Shown here: in pieces, positions 12,064-22,911 of the stretch | How the letters are laid out: each line of letters starts with the position of its first letter | Numbering within the stretch: the first letter of the stretch is position 1 | Source of the DNA: Oligoflexia bacterium | GTDB taxonomy: Bacteria; Bdellovibrionota; UBA1018 | NCBI GenBank assembly: GCA_031292385.1 | Contig: JARLHE010000014.1 | Coordinates: 1-64,000 of the forward strand | Length of the DNA: 64,000 nucleotides | Direction of reading: 5' to 3' | Notes under the pieces: generated by a model | The model's database searches: none | Seen by the model: the letters and a program-made list of their open reading frames with translations, nothing else | Told to the model about the DNA's origin: nothing | Translations under genes and position numbers: made by a program

Positions 12064-14159
12064 TGTCAAAAGACGCTTCTGTGGCGTTGGAGAAGATCCG
12101 CAATATCGGGATCATGGCGCATATTGACGCCGGTAAAACCACGACCACAGAGCGAATTCTTTACTATACCGGAAAGACCCATAAATTAGGCGAAGTCCAT
12201 GAGGGTACCACCGTCATGGACTGGATGCCTCAGGAGCAGGAGCGCGGCATTACGATCACGTCGGCCGCGACCACCTGTTCTTGGCGTAATTTCAGAATCA
12301 ACATCATCGATACTCCCGGTCACGTCGATTTCACGATCGAAGTGGAGCGCTCGCTTCGCGTGCTGGACGGCGCGGTAGCGGTGTTCTCGGGTGTTGAAGG
12401 CGTTGAGCCCCAATCCGAAACCGTCTGGCGGCAAGCCAACAAATATCACGTTCCCCGTATCGCGTTCGTCAACAAGATGGACCGGGTGGGCGCGGACTTC
12501 TATTCCGTTCTTAAACAAATGGTCGATAAATTGGGCACGGCTCCGGCCGCGATCCAGCTTCCGTGGGGATCCGAGGACACTTTTCGCGGCGTGATCGATC
12601 TCATCGAGATGAAGGCCCTGGCCTATCACAGCGAAGATCTGGGCGCGAAGCCCGAGGTTCAGGAGATTCCCGCCGATCTTCTGGAGAGCGCGGAAGAGTA
12701 TCGAGATAAGCTTCTCGAGACGGTCTGTGATTTCGATGAAGCGCTGATGGAAAAATATCTCGGTGGCGAAGCCATTTCGCCCGCGGAGATCCGCCGGGCC
12801 GTGCGCAAGGGCTGTGTTTCGCTGAAAATCGTCCCGGTTACTTGCGGCTCCGCTTTCAAAAATAAAGGCGTCCAGCCCATGCTGGACGCGATCGTCGATT
12901 TTCTTCCTTCTCCGCTCGATGTGCCGCCGGTGGAAGGCAAGAACCCGACCGACGAGACGAAAACGGTCGTCAGAAAGCCCTCGTACGACGAACCGTTTTC
13001 CGCGCTCGCGTTCAAAGTCATGAACGATCCTTACGTCGGGCAGCTGGTTTATGTCCGCGTTTACTCCGGCACCGTCGAGTCGGGCGCGACCGTTTATAAT
13101 TCGCTGAAGGGTAAGCGCGAGCGTATGGGTCGTTTGCTGCAGATGCACGCGAACAAGCGCGAGGATTTGAATGAAATTCGCGCCGGGGATATCGCCGCGG
13201 TTGTCGGATTGAGATTCACCGTCACGGGCGATACGCTTTGCAACGAAGGACAGCCGGTTTTGCTCGAAAAAATGGAATTTCCGGAGCCCGTGATTTCGAT
13301 CGCGATCGAGCCTAAAACCAAAGCGGATCAAGAAAAACTCGCGGGTGCCCTGCAAAAGCTCGCGATGGAGGATCCTTCTTTTCGTGTCAGCATCAACGAG
13401 GATACGGGGCAAACCTTGATCAGCGGCATGGGCGAGTTGCATCTCGAAATCATCGTCGATCGCATGCGGCGTGAGTTCAAAGTCGAAGGAAATGTTGGCA
13501 ATCCTCAGGTTGCTTACAAAGAGACGATTTCCGCCGCCGCGACCGCAGAGGGTAAGTTCATTCGTCAGTCGGGTGGTAAGGGTCAATACGGCCATTGCGT
13601 CGTGAAGTTTGAGCCGGCTGAGCGAGGCTCGGGCTTCCACTTCGTGAATCAGATCAAGGCGGGCGCTATTCCCAAGGAGTTCATCCCGGCTATCGAAAAG
13701 GGCATTTTCGAATCCATGCTTGGCGGGATTATTACGGGCTATCCGGCCGTGGATATCAAAGCGACCCTGCTGGATGGCTCCTTCCATGATACGGATTCGA
13801 CCGAAATTGCCTATAAGATCGCGGCTTCTATGGCATTCAAAGAAGCCACCCAAAAAGCTTCCCCCTTGATTCTCGAGCCTATTATGTCGTGTGAAATCGT
13901 CTGTCCGGAAGACTATATGGGTGGAGTTATTGGGGATTTGAATAGCCGGCGCGGGAAGATCATCAGCATGACGCCTCGTCTTGGGCTTCAGGTCATCAAG
14001 GCGACCGCCCCTCTTTCGAACATGTTTGGTTATTCCACGGCTCTGAGGTCCTCGTCGCAGGGACGAGCAACTTATTCGATGGAATTTTCGCATTATGAGC
14101 CCGTGCCCCCTCAAGTGGCCGAAGAGATTAAGGTTCGCGCCGGCGTGATTATCCGCTAA
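12063..14159 (+). CDS. fusA: Elongation factor G
   Basis: [37 protein letters not shown]; start overlaps the rpsG stop by one base. Confidence 0.97.
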
Positions 14160-14225
14160 AAAAAGCGGAATTCTATTGTCTTTAGTTCGCAATCGCAGTA
14201 TACGAACGCCCTTCTTGTAGAAATT

Positions 14226-14278
14226 TTGAGGAAGATTGCCCGCTCAGCAACATGCCGCTAGGCGGGGGAACTCCTCAA
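14226..14278 (+). ncRNA. Structured 5' leader upstream of rpsJ (candidate cis-regulatory RNA)
   Basis: TTGAGGA/TCCTCAA (7 bp) enclosing CCCGC/GCGGG (5 bp) in the fusA-rpsJ gap. Confidence 0.4.
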
Positions 14279-14316
14279 GTAGTTATTAAACGGGGCATGT
14301 AGAGGTTAGAAATTCG

Positions 14317-14622
14317 ATGGAACACAAGATTCGCATTAAATTAAAGGCTTTTGATCATCGCGTTCTCGATCAATCCGTATGGGAGATCGTCAACACGGCT
14401 AAGCGTACCGGCGCCACGGTTCGTGGTCCGATTCCGCTTCCGACGGTGATTAATAAGTATTGCGTTCTTCGTTCCCCGCATGTAGATAAGAAATCCCGCG
14501 AACAGTTCGAAGTTCGGACTCATAAACGGCTCTTGGACATCCTGGAGCCGACGCAACAGACGGTAGATTCACTGATGAAGTTGGATTTGTCGGCTGGTGT
14601 GGACGTGGAAATCAAGTCCTAA
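14317..14622 (+). CDS. rpsJ: 30S ribosomal protein S10
   Basis: [21 protein letters not shown]...GPIPLPT...[16 protein letters not shown]. Confidence 0.97.
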   Translation: MEHKIRIKLKAFDHRVLDQSVWEIVNTAKRTGATVRGPIPLPTVINKYCVLRSPHVDKKSREQFEVRTHKRLLDILEPTQQTVDSLMKLDLSAGVDVEIKS

Positions 14623-14675
14623 ACCGACTTGAAAACGGAGCGGCCTCAATAACGTCCTCATTAGAAATAATGAAG

Positions 14676-14840
14676 ACGAAATTGCCGGCAACTTCGTTGA
14701 GCGATCGATACTATTCTCTGCACTGCGCAAGCAGTCCCAGAGAGAAAGTCGAGAAACTCAAAACGAATTGTCTGTCATGAAAGCATCCGGCGGCCTTTAC
14801 TTAGAAGTATTTTTAAGTCGTGGCGGCTTCCCGGTGATGC
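14676..14840 (+). ncRNA. Structured rpsJ-rplC intercistronic region (candidate r-protein leader)
   Basis: Three hairpins: 14676-14697, 14715-14743 (GCAA tetraloop), 14783-14840; gap is about 261 nt. Confidence 0.4.
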
Positions 14841-14883
14841 TGTGAAGGCAAAATCGTAGATGGAAATTTGAGGGAGAATTAAC

Positions 14884-15570
14884 ATGGACCAGCAGCGCGA
14901 ACATGTCGCACTGACTCAAGGCCTCGGTGGCATTCTCGGCGTGAAAGCCGGTATGACGCAGGTGTATACGGAAGCGGGCGACTCTGTCGCTGTCACCGTA
15001 ATCGACTTGAAGCCAGCCATCATCACGCAAGTGAAGACGATGGAAAAAGATGGTTATCAGGCTGTTCAAATCGGCTTCATGCCGAAAAAGGCCAAATCGG
15101 CGACCAAAGCTGAGCAAGGTCACGCGAAAGCCGTTGGCGAAGCCGGCTTTTATCGTTCACAAGAATTTCGTCTTGCTCCAACCGATAAGTTGGACGGACT
15201 CACCGCCGGAAAGATTCTTTCCGCTGAATTCCTCAAGCCTGGCGATTTCGTCGACTTGACGGCCGTCAGCAAAGGTAAGGGCTTCCAAGGCGGTATGAAG
15301 CGCCATCATTTTCATGGTGGCAACAAAACCCACGGCGCATCGGTCAATCACCGTTCCTTGGGCTCGATCGGTAACCGCGCTGATCCAGGTCGCGTTTTCA
15401 AAAATAAGAAAATGGCCGGTCAGATGGGCAATATCCGTAAGACGGTTCAAAACGTGCGCGTCGTGCGCGTGGATATGGAGAATCAGCTTCTCCTCGTTCA
15501 TGGCAGCGTGCCAGGTCCTCGCAGTGGACTCGTGACGGTTCGTCGCGCTGTGAAGAAGTTTGGGAAGTGA
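14884..15570 (+). CDS. rplC: 50S ribosomal protein L3
   Basis: GILGVKAGMTQVY...GKGFQGGMKRHHFHGGNKTHG. Confidence 0.97.
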   Translation: MDQQREHVALTQGLGGILGVKAGMTQVYTEAGDSVAVTVIDLKPAIITQVKTMEKDGYQAVQIGFMPKKAKSATKAEQGHAKAVGEAGFYRSQEFRLAPTDKLDGLTAGKILSAEFLKPGDFVDLTAVSKGKGFQGGMKRHHFHGGNKTHGASVNHRSLGSIGNRADPGRVFKNKKMAGQMGNIRKTVQNVRVVRVDMENQLLLVHGSVPGPRSGLVTVRRAVKKFGK

Positions 15571-15573
15571 GCC

Positions 15574-16197
15574 ATGCCTAGTTTAGATTTATTCAATCAG
15601 GAAAAGAAAAAGGTCGGCACGATCCAGCTCCGCGACGATGTGTTCGCGGTCGATGTGAACGTTGCCCTGGTTCATCAGGTGATTAAGGCCCAGTTGGCCG
15701 GACGTCGCCAAGGCACCGCGAAGACGAAGACCAAGTCCGAGATTCGCGGCGGTGGACGCAAGCCGTTCAAACAAAAGGGTACCGGCAGCGCTCGTCAGGG
15801 TTCGAGCCGTTCCCCGTTGAATCCGGGTGGTGGCCAGACTTTCGGTCCGGTCCCGCGCAGTTACGAACAGTCGACTCCGAAGGAAATGATGCGCGGCGCT
15901 TTGCGCTCCGCTCTCTCCGACCGCGTTAAGGCCGATCGTGTTTTGGTGATTGACGAATTCAAGCTTTCCCAAGTCAAGAGCAAGGCTTTGAGCGACATCG
16001 TCGCGAAGAAGCTTCAAGTGGAGCAGGTTTTGATCGTCGACGATGCGAACAAGAATCTGGAGCTTTCGGGACGTAATCTTTCGAAAGTAAAAGTTCTTCG
16101 CACCGAGGGATTGAACGTGTATGACATCATCCGTCACGACTGGGTTGTTATGACCAAGCGTGCGGTTGAGGCGGTTGAGTCCCGCTTGGCTCCTTAA
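15574..16197 (+). CDS. rplD: 50S ribosomal protein L4
   Basis: GRRQGTAKTKTKSEIRGGGRKPFKQKGTGSARQGSSRSP. Confidence 0.97.
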   Translation: MPSLDLFNQEKKKVGTIQLRDDVFAVDVNVALVHQVIKAQLAGRRQGTAKTKTKSEIRGGGRKPFKQKGTGSARQGSSRSPLNPGGGQTFGPVPRSYEQSTPKEMMRGALRSALSDRVKADRVLVIDEFKLSQVKSKALSDIVAKKLQVEQVLIVDDANKNLELSGRNLSKVKVLRTEGLNVYDIIRHDWVVMTKRAVEAVESRLAP

Positions 16198-16218
16198 GTG
16201 GGTAACGAGGTTTAAGAA

Positions 16219-16509
16219 ATGCGAAGCATTTACGATGTAATCAAAAGACCGGTCATCAGCGAAAAGAGCACGGCCCTTGCCGAAGTGGGCAATCGTTTCG
16301 TGTTCGAAGTCGCTCCTGCCGCGAACAAGCAGGAAATTCGTGAAGCCGTGCAGCGCCTTTTCAACGTGAAAGTGCGCGAAGTGCGGACCATGATGATGCA
16401 CGGAAAAGTTAAGCGCGTCGGTCGTTTTGAGACGAAGCGCCCCAACTGGAAGAAAGCTCTCGTGACGCTGGCTGAAGGCCAGAAGATCGACTTCTTCCAA
16501 ACCAAGTGA
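16219..16509 (+). CDS. rplW: 50S ribosomal protein L23
   Basis: [16 protein letters not shown]...[17 protein letters not shown]. Confidence 0.96.
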   Translation: MRSIYDVIKRPVISEKSTALAEVGNRFVFEVAPAANKQEIREAVQRLFNVKVREVRTMMMHGKVKRVGRFETKRPNWKKALVTLAEGQKIDFFQTK

Positions 16510-16519
16510 GAGCCGGACC

Positions 16520-17353
16520 ATGCCTTTGAAGTCATTCAAACCCATTACCCCGTCGCTTCGGTACAAGAATGTCGCGGATTTTTCCGTACTGACGCCGAAA
16601 GACAAGCAGCCTAAGAAGCCTCGCAAATTGACGAGCTCCCTCACCAAGTCGGGCGGTCGCAATCAGTATGGCAAGATGACCGTTCGCCACATCGGTGGCG
16701 GGCATAAGCGGAAGTACCGTTTGGTGGATTTCGCCCGCGATAAGCGCGAGATTCCGGCAAAGGTCGCTTCGATCGAATACGATCCGAACCGTACCGCTTA
16801 TATCGCCTTGTTGCACTTCGCTGACGGCGAGAAGCGCTACATTCTGGCGCCCCTGAATCTTTCGGTGGGTGATGCCGTGATCGCGAGCGATCAAGCCGAC
16901 ATCAAGCCGGGCAATAATCTTTCGCTCTCGTTCATTCCGGTCGGTACTTTGATTCACAACATCGAAGTCGAGCCAGGAAAGGGCGGTCGTATCGCTCGCT
17001 CCGCCGGCAACTTCGCTCAGTTGATGGCGAAGGAAGGCGAATATTGCCAAGTTAAAATGCCAAGCGGCGAGATTCGTTTGCTTCATTCTCGTTGCCGCGC
17101 TTCGATCGGCCAGATTTCAAATACCGATCATGAAAACCTGACGATCGGCAAAGCGGGACGCGCACGCTGGTTGGGCGTTCGCCCGACTAACCGCGGTGTT
17201 TCCATGAACCCGATCGACCATCCTCACGGGGGTGGTGAAGGAAAGAGCTCCGGCGGCGGTCATCCGCGCACGCCGTGGGGTGTTCCGACCAAGGGTTATA
17301 AGACTCGTAACAATAAACGCACTGACGCATTTATCGTCAAGCGCCGCAAATAA
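16520..17353 (+). CDS. rplB: 50S ribosomal protein L2
   Basis: [11 protein letters not shown]...[20 protein letters not shown]...[20 protein letters not shown]. Confidence 0.97.
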   Translation: MPLKSFKPITPSLRYKNVADFSVLTPKDKQPKKPRKLTSSLTKSGGRNQYGKMTVRHIGGGHKRKYRLVDFARDKREIPAKVASIEYDPNRTAYIALLHFADGEKRYILAPLNLSVGDAVIASDQADIKPGNNLSLSFIPVGTLIHNIEVEPGKGGRIARSAGNFAQLMAKEGEYCQVKMPSGEIRLLHSRCRASIGQISNTDHENLTIGKAGRARWLGVRPTNRGVSMNPIDHPHGGGEGKSSGGGHPRTPWGVPTKGYKTRNNKRTDAFIVKRRK

Positions 17354-17368
17354 TTAGGGAGATTAAAC

Positions 17369-17716
17369 GTGGCCCGTTCAATTAAAAAAGGCCCTTTCTG
17401 CGATGACCACCTTGTTAAAAAAGTTCAAGTGGCGCGTCAGACTCAGGATCGCAAAGTAATTAAGACCTGGTCCCGTCGTTCGACGGTTCTTCCGGATTTC
17501 GTTGGTTTGACCTTCGCGGTTCACAACGGAAAGAAGTTTGTTCCAGTTTATGTGACTGAGAACATGGTTGGCCACAAAATGGGAGAGTTCGCTTTAACTC
17601 GTACTTTCCATGGCCATACCCCTGCGGATAAAAAGGCTGCAGCTGAAGGCGCATCGTCTCCTGCGGCGGGAGCAGCTGCTGCCAAGCCGGCTGCTGCGAA
17701 ACCGGCTGCGAAGTAA
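17369..17716 (+). CDS. rpsS: 30S ribosomal protein S19 with Ala/Lys-rich C-terminal tail
   Basis: [15 protein letters not shown]...[15 protein letters not shown]; tail [29 protein letters not shown]. Confidence 0.96.
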   Translation: MARSIKKGPFCDDHLVKKVQVARQTQDRKVIKTWSRRSTVLPDFVGLTFAVHNGKKFVPVYVTENMVGHKMGEFALTRTFHGHTPADKKAAAEGASSPAAGAAAAKPAAAKPAAK

Positions 17717-17727
17717 GCGAGGATTAA

Positions 17728-18069
17728 ATGGAAGCCAACGCAAAAATCAGTTCAATCCGAATCACCCCTCGAAAGATGGGTTTGCTGGCCGATGCGGTCA
17801 GAGGCAAGGGCATCAACGATGCTTTGACTTACCTCAAGTTCTCGCCGCGTAAGCGCACCGCCGCGATTCTCTACCGTTTGCTGAAGAGCGCGGTCGCGAA
17901 TGTGGATCAAAGAGGAAAAGGCGCGGTCGATGTCGACACGCTGGTAGTGAAGCAGATCCTCGTTGGACAAGGAACGACGCTGAAGCGTTTCCGTCCTCGT
18001 GCGAAGGGTTCGGCGTTCAAAATCAATAAGAAAACCAGTCACGTGACCGTGACTGTGGGAGAGCGGTGA
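17728..18069 (+). CDS. rplV: 50S ribosomal protein L22
   Basis: [20 protein letters not shown]...[13 protein letters not shown]. Confidence 0.96.
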   Translation: MEANAKISSIRITPRKMGLLADAVRGKGINDALTYLKFSPRKRTAAILYRLLKSAVANVDQRGKGAVDVDTLVVKQILVGQGTTLKRFRPRAKGSAFKINKKTSHVTVTVGER

Positions 18070-18070
18070 T

Positions 18071-18745
18071 ATGGGTCAGAAGGTAAATCCAATTGGTTTT
18101 CGTCTCGGTGTTACCCGTACCTGGGACAGCCGCTGGTTCTCGAAGAAAGATTACTCGAAGCTTCTTCACGAAGATCTCAAGCTCCGTGATTATCTCAAGG
18201 GCAAGCTTCATGGCGCGGGCATTGCGCGCATTGAGATTGAACGCTATGCGAATAACGTCAAGATCAATGTTCACACCGCCCGTCCCGGCATCGTAATCGG
18301 CAAGAAAGGCGCCGGCGTCGAGCAGCTGAAAGCGGATGTTCAGAAGTTTTCGAAGAACGAAGTCAGCCTCAACATCATCGAAGTGAAGAAGCCTGAGGCC
18401 AATGCGACTTTGATCGCCGAGAACGTCGCGTCTCAGCTCGAAAAGCGCGTCGCTTTCCGCCGCGCGATGAAGAAGTGCATGACCTCTGCTTTTAAGCAGG
18501 GCATCAAGGGAATCAAGATCCGCGTATCGGGCCGCTTGGGCGGCGCCGAAATCGCGCGTACGGAATGGTACAGCGAGGACAGCGTCCCGCTTCACACCCT
18601 TCGTGCAAACATTGATTACGGTACGGCCGAAGCTCGCACCACTTACGGTGTTATCGGTATCAAGGCGTGGGTATACCACGGTGAGATGCCGACTTTGAAG
18701 CGCCAGGCTGTTGTCGAAGCTAAAGCTAAGCAGAAGGCCGAGTAA
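18071..18745 (+). CDS. rpsC: 30S ribosomal protein S3
   Basis: [23 protein letters not shown] and KH-domain [12 protein letters not shown]. Confidence 0.97.
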   Translation: MGQKVNPIGFRLGVTRTWDSRWFSKKDYSKLLHEDLKLRDYLKGKLHGAGIARIEIERYANNVKINVHTARPGIVIGKKGAGVEQLKADVQKFSKNEVSLNIIEVKKPEANATLIAENVASQLEKRVAFRRAMKKCMTSAFKQGIKGIKIRVSGRLGGAEIARTEWYSEDSVPLHTLRANIDYGTAEARTTYGVIGIKAWVYHGEMPTLKRQAVVEAKAKQKAE

Positions 18746-18767
18746 GGGCTATAGAGGGGAATGAACC

Positions 18768-19253
18768 ATGTTGGCACCTAAGCGAGTCAAGTGGCGTAAG
18801 GTAGCGAAGGGCAAAATGCGTGGCACCGCGGATCGTGGCGGCACGTTGTTCTTCGGTGAGTTTGGTCTTCAGGCGACTGAGTGTGGCCGTATCACTTCAC
18901 GGCAAATCGAGGCATCGCGCGTTGCGATGACTCGTTACGTGAAGCGTGGTGGTAAGATCTGGATCCGGATTTTTCCGAACAAGCCAATCACCAAGAAGGC
19001 CGCTGAAACCCGAATGGGTTCCGGTAAAGGCAACGTGGAAGAATGGGCAGCGGTCATCAAGCCGGGACGCGTGATTTTCGAGATGGATGGGATTCCGCAG
19101 GCTGAGGCTTTCGCGGCGCTCAAGCTCGCGAACGCGAAGTTGCCTCTTCATTGCAAGCCGATCAGCCGTGCGACCGAAGCACTTGCTGCGAAGGCGAAGG
19201 CAAGCACGAAAGCCGCTGATAAGGCTGCTAAGCAAGCCAAGGCGCAGAAGTAA
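18768..19253 (+). CDS. rplP: 50S ribosomal protein L16 with Ala/Lys-rich C-terminal tail
   Basis: [15 protein letters not shown]...[22 protein letters not shown]; tail [24 protein letters not shown]. Confidence 0.96.
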   Translation: MLAPKRVKWRKVAKGKMRGTADRGGTLFFGEFGLQATECGRITSRQIEASRVAMTRYVKRGGKIWIRIFPNKPITKKAAETRMGSGKGNVEEWAAVIKPGRVIFEMDGIPQAEAFAALKLANAKLPLHCKPISRATEALAAKAKASTKAADKAAKQAKAQK

Positions 19254-19267
19254 GGGCGAGGTATAAA

Positions 19268-19459
19268 GTGGCTACGAAACGTTTTAAAGAATTAAAGAAT
19301 CTGAGCAAAGCTGAGCTGTTAAGCCAGATCCGCGAAACGGAATCCCAGCTTTTTCAGAATAAGATGAAGCAGGCCACGGGCCAGCTCACCGATACCGCGA
19401 TGCTCTGGCGCCTGCGCAAGGATATCGCTCGTATGAAGATGTTACAGGGGAGTAAGTAA
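19268..19459 (+). CDS. rpmC: 50S ribosomal protein L29
   Basis: Short basic helical ORF between rplP and rpsQ; KELKNLSKAELLSQIRETESQLF; GTG start. Confidence 0.93.
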   Translation: MATKRFKELKNLSKAELLSQIRETESQLFQNKMKQATGQLTDTAMLWRLRKDIARMKMLQGSK

Positions 19460-19461
19460 TC

Positions 19462-19848
19462 ATGGCGACTGAACGTAAAACCAAAGCGGCTCCTGCCGCC
19501 AAGTCGGCTGCGGCTCAAAGCGCTGCAAAGAAGGCAGCTCCAGCTGCGGTGTCCACCGAAGCTGCGGCTCCGGTTGCGACTCATCGCCGCAAGGAAGTCG
19601 TCGGTACGGTCGTCAGCGACAAAATGCAGAAGACCATCGTCGTGAAGGTTGATCGTCGCGTTCGTCACGGACTTTATAAGAAGTTCGTTGTTCGTTCCCG
19701 TCGGTTCAAGGCTCATGACGAAAAGAACCAAGCCAAGATCGGCGATATTGTGTCGCTCGTTGAATCGCGTCCGTTGAGCCGCGATAAGCGCTGGGCACTT
19801 CAATCCATCGTTCGCAAGGCCAGCCAGGTGGCTGAAGCGAACGTATAA
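19462..19848 (+). CDS. rpsQ: 30S ribosomal protein S17 with Ala/Lys-rich N-terminal extension
   Basis: GTVVSDKMQKTIVVKVDRRVRHGLYKKF core after about 45-residue KAAPAAKSAAAQSAAKKAAPAA extension. Confidence 0.95.
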   Translation: MATERKTKAAPAAKSAAAQSAAKKAAPAAVSTEAAAPVATHRRKEVVGTVVSDKMQKTIVVKVDRRVRHGLYKKFVVRSRRFKAHDEKNQAKIGDIVSLVESRPLSRDKRWALQSIVRKASQVAEANV

Positions 19849-19872
19849 GACGGCGTACAGGGGAGATTTAAC

Positions 19873-20241
19873 ATGATTCAAATGCGTACTCGTCTCGATG
19901 TCGCGGATAACTCAGGCGCGAAATCCGTCATGTGCATCAAAGTGCTCGGCGGCTCACGCCGCAAGTATGCCACTTTGGGCGACGTCATTGTTGTCAGCGT
20001 CAAGGTAGCTTCGCCGAACGCCAAGGTGAAGAAGGGCGAAATCCTGAAAGCGGTGATCGTCCGCACCAAGAAGGAAGTGAACAGAAACGATGGCACGTAC
20101 ATTCGTTTCGACGTTAACTCGGCGGTTTTGATTAACGCGCAGAATGAGCCGATCGGCACCCGTATCTTTGGGCCGGTCGCTCGTGAGCTCCGCGCGCGGA
20201 ACTTCGCGAAGATCATTTCGCTGGCTCCAGAAGTTTTGTGA
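19873..20241 (+). CDS. rplN: 50S ribosomal protein L14
   Basis: [27 protein letters not shown]...[24 protein letters not shown]. Confidence 0.97.
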   Translation: MIQMRTRLDVADNSGAKSVMCIKVLGGSRRKYATLGDVIVVSVKVASPNAKVKKGEILKAVIVRTKKEVNRNDGTYIRFDVNSAVLINAQNEPIGTRIFGPVARELRARNFAKIISLAPEVL

Positions 20242-20254
20242 GGAAGTGAAGTTT

Positions 20255-20590
20255 ATGATGAATGCTGAGCGAGTGAAATCAAAGATCCGTAAGAACGACC
20301 TGGTCCAGGTGATCTCGGGCCGGGAAAAAGGCAAGAGCGGAAAAGTCTTGGGTGTTAACACCAAGACCGGCCGTATCACCGTTGAAAAGGTCAATATGGT
20401 CAAGCGCCATACGAAGCCTTCTCAAGCAAACCCACAGGGTGGAATTCTCGAGCGTGAGCTTCCGTTGGCTTATTCCAACGTTCTCTTGATGTGCGCCAAG
20501 TGCAGCCGCGGCGTGCGTCATGGTCACAAGATGGTGGGCGACAAAAAAATTCGTGTCTGCAAAAAGTGCGACACATCTCTTGAGGCGTAA
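20255..20590 (+). CDS. rplX: 50S ribosomal protein L24 (with CxxC...CxxC)
   Basis: [26 protein letters not shown]-terminal CAKCSRG...CKKCD; start corrected from 20144. Confidence 0.95.
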   Translation: MMNAERVKSKIRKNDLVQVISGREKGKSGKVLGVNTKTGRITVEKVNMVKRHTKPSQANPQGGILERELPLAYSNVLLMCAKCSRGVRHGHKMVGDKKIRVCKKCDTSLEA

Positions 20591-20601
20591 AGGAAGTAGC
20601 A

Positions 20602-21339
20602 ATGGCTAAAGACGAAAACGAAAATAAGAACGCCGCCGCCGCAGGTGATGCTGAAGCAGCACCGAAGGCTGGTAAGGTAGACGAGAAAAAGGCGAAGGCC
20701 GAAGCTGCTCGCGCGAAGGCGAAGAAGGCTAAGGAAGAAGCCGCTGCGAGCGCCGTGAAAATCGCTGCTCCGGGCGAAACCAAGGTTTCTCCGAGCAAAG
20801 AGACGCGGATGGCTGCCCTGTACAAGAGCAAGGCGGTTCCTGCTCTGATGAAGGAGTTCCAATTCAAGAACCCGATGGAAGTGCCGCGCCTGCTGAAGGT
20901 CACGGTCAACTGCGCCGTGAAGGAAGCCGTCGCGAATCCTAAGGTCTTGGATAATACGTACGAAGAAATCATGACGATCACCGGCCAGAAGCCCGTCATG
21001 ACCCGCGCACGCAAAGCAATCGCGGCTTTCAAGGTTCGCGAAGGCAACGCGGTAGGCGTGATGGTTACTCTTCGCCGCGCGCGTATGTACGAATTCCTGG
21101 ATCGCCTGATGAACGTCGCGCTTCCGCGCGTTCGCGACTTCAAGGGAGTGAGCACGAAGTCTTTCGACGGTCGTGGCAACTACTCCCTCGGCATCCGTGA
21201 ACAGATCATTTTCCCAGAAATCAATTACGACAAGGTCGATAAGATTCGTGGGATGACGATAACGATTGAAACGACTGCGAAGAAAAACGAGCACGCCCGG
21301 GCACTGTTGACCGAGCTGGGCATGCCGTTCCGCAAATAA
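20602..21339 (+). CDS. rplE: 50S ribosomal protein L5 with about 65-aa Ala/Lys/Glu-rich N-terminal extension
   Basis: Core [30 protein letters not shown]...[14 protein letters not shown]. Confidence 0.95.
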   Translation: MAKDENENKNAAAAGDAEAAPKAGKVDEKKAKAEAARAKAKKAKEEAAASAVKIAAPGETKVSPSKETRMAALYKSKAVPALMKEFQFKNPMEVPRLLKVTVNCAVKEAVANPKVLDNTYEEIMTITGQKPVMTRARKAIAAFKVREGNAVGVMVTLRRARMYEFLDRLMNVALPRVRDFKGVSTKSFDGRGNYSLGIREQIIFPEINYDKVDKIRGMTITIETTAKKNEHARALLTELGMPFRK

Positions 21340-21357
21340 GAATTAAGGAGAGCGATC

Positions 21358-21543
21358 TTGTCTAAAAAGTGCAAACTCGTAAAAATTGGGGCAAAGCCCA
21401 AGTTCAGTACACGGGTCAAAAACCGCTGTCCACTCTGCGGGCGTCCCCGTGCGTTCATGAGGAAGTTTAACATGTGCCGTCTGTGCTTCCGCGGCCTCGC
21501 TCTCAAGGGTCAGCTTCCAGGCGTGACCAAGTCGAGCTGGTAA
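21358..21543 (+). CDS. rpsN: 30S ribosomal protein S14, zinc type
   Basis: [31 protein letters not shown] start. Confidence 0.95.
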   Translation: MSKKCKLVKIGAKPKFSTRVKNRCPLCGRPRAFMRKFNMCRLCFRGLALKGQLPGVTKSSW

Positions 21544-21572
21544 GAAGAAAGAATTAAGAGGACATCGACGTT

Positions 21573-21971
21573 ATGAGTATGACCGATCCTATCGCCGACT
21601 TGCTAACCCGGATTCGGAACGCATCGAAGGAGAGCCACGAGAAAGTGGAGATTCCTGCGTCCCGTTTGAAGGCAAACATCGTTCGCGTGTTGAAGGAAGA
21701 AGGATATATCAAGAACTTCCGCTTGATGCGTGAAGAGGGACGCCCCGTGATCAAGGTGTATTTGAAGTACACGGATCATGGCCAGGCAGTCATTCAGGGC
21801 ATTAAGCGCGTAAGCCGTCCCGGCCTCCGCCGCTATATCGGATACGAGCAAATGCCTCGTCCGCTGGGTGGAGCCGGAATCGCTATTGTCTCGACTTCTC
21901 GTGGTGTGACGACCGGGCACAAGGCTCGCACCCAAAAAGTCGGCGGCGAAATTTTATGTGAGGTTTGGTGA
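21573..21971 (+). CDS. rpsH: 30S ribosomal protein S8
   Basis: MTDPIADLLTRIRNASK...GIAIVSTSRGVTTGHKAR. Confidence 0.97.
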   Translation: MSMTDPIADLLTRIRNASKESHEKVEIPASRLKANIVRVLKEEGYIKNFRLMREEGRPVIKVYLKYTDHGQAVIQGIKRVSRPGLRRYIGYEQMPRPLGGAGIAIVSTSRGVTTGHKARTQKVGGEILCEVW

Positions 21972-21974
21972 TTT

Positions 21975-22520
21975 ATGTCTCGTGTAGGCAAAATGCCGGT
22001 AAAAGTACTTTCCGGCGTGAAGGTCGATATCAAAGACGGGCTCATCAAAGTCGATGGTCCCAAAGGAAAGCTCTCGTATCAAATTCCTCGTGGAGTTGAG
22101 GCGAAGGTTGCCGATGGCGCTATTCTCGTGACCTGCAACCCGGCGATCGCTGGCAACGCTTCGGCGCTGCACGGTCTGTCCCGCACGCTTATCCATAACA
22201 TGGTGCATGGCGTGCACACGGGGTTCACGAAGGAATTGGACATCGTAGGCGTCGGCTATCGCGCGGCTATGAAGGGCCAGGTTCTGAGCATGACCTTGGG
22301 CTATTCGCACGCGGTCGATTTCGAGCTTCCGGCCGGTATCACGGCGAAGGTCGAAAATAACACTCACCTGGTGGTGAGTGGTGCGGACAAAATGCTGGTG
22401 GGCATGGCCGCGGCGAAAATCCGTGGCTTCAAAGCCCCAGAGCCTTATCAAGGCAAGGGTATTAAATATACGAATGAACACATCATTCGTAAGCAGGGTA
22501 AAGCTGCTGGAGCGAAGTAA
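21975..22520 (+). CDS. rplF: 50S ribosomal protein L6
   Basis: MSRVGKMPVKV...VDGPKGKL...EPYQGKGIKY. Confidence 0.97.
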   Translation: MSRVGKMPVKVLSGVKVDIKDGLIKVDGPKGKLSYQIPRGVEAKVADGAILVTCNPAIAGNASALHGLSRTLIHNMVHGVHTGFTKELDIVGVGYRAAMKGQVLSMTLGYSHAVDFELPAGITAKVENNTHLVVSGADKMLVGMAAAKIRGFKAPEPYQGKGIKYTNEHIIRKQGKAAGAK

Positions 22521-22523
22521 TTT

Positions 22524-22901
22524 ATGGCTACCAAAGTACGCAATGCAACTAGTCAGAAGAAAGTGGTTCGTTTCAAGCGTAAGCTCCGGATTCGGTCGCG
22601 CTTGGAAGGTTCAGCCGAGCGCCCTCGTCTTTCGGTGTTTCGCTCGAATCAGCATATCTACGCTCAGCTCATCGATGACGTGAAGGGTCGTACCCTCGTC
22701 GCCGCTTCAACGGCGGAAGAAGAGTTCAAGGGCGACGCCGGAGCCAATATCGAAGGCGCTAAGGGCGTTGGAAGTTTGGTCGCAAAGCGGGCCATAGCGA
22801 AGAACATCACTCAAGTCGTGTTTGATCGCAGCGGTTATCTTTATCACGGTCGTATCAAGGCATTGGCCGACGCTGCACGTGAAACTGGCTTGAAATTCTA
22901 G
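22524..22901 (+). CDS. rplR: 50S ribosomal protein L18
   Basis: [34 protein letters not shown]...[21 protein letters not shown]. Confidence 0.97.
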   Translation: MATKVRNATSQKKVVRFKRKLRIRSRLEGSAERPRLSVFRSNQHIYAQLIDDVKGRTLVAASTAEEEFKGDAGANIEGAKGVGSLVAKRAIAKNITQVVFDRSGYLYHGRIKALADAARETGLKF

Positions 22902-22911
22902 GAGCAAGAGA

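Noticed and set aside
12186-14192. 668-aa minus-strand ORF antisense to fusA
   Set aside because: Mirror ORF caused by GC-biased codon usage of fusA; no recognisable motif, and the EF-G frame is unambiguous.
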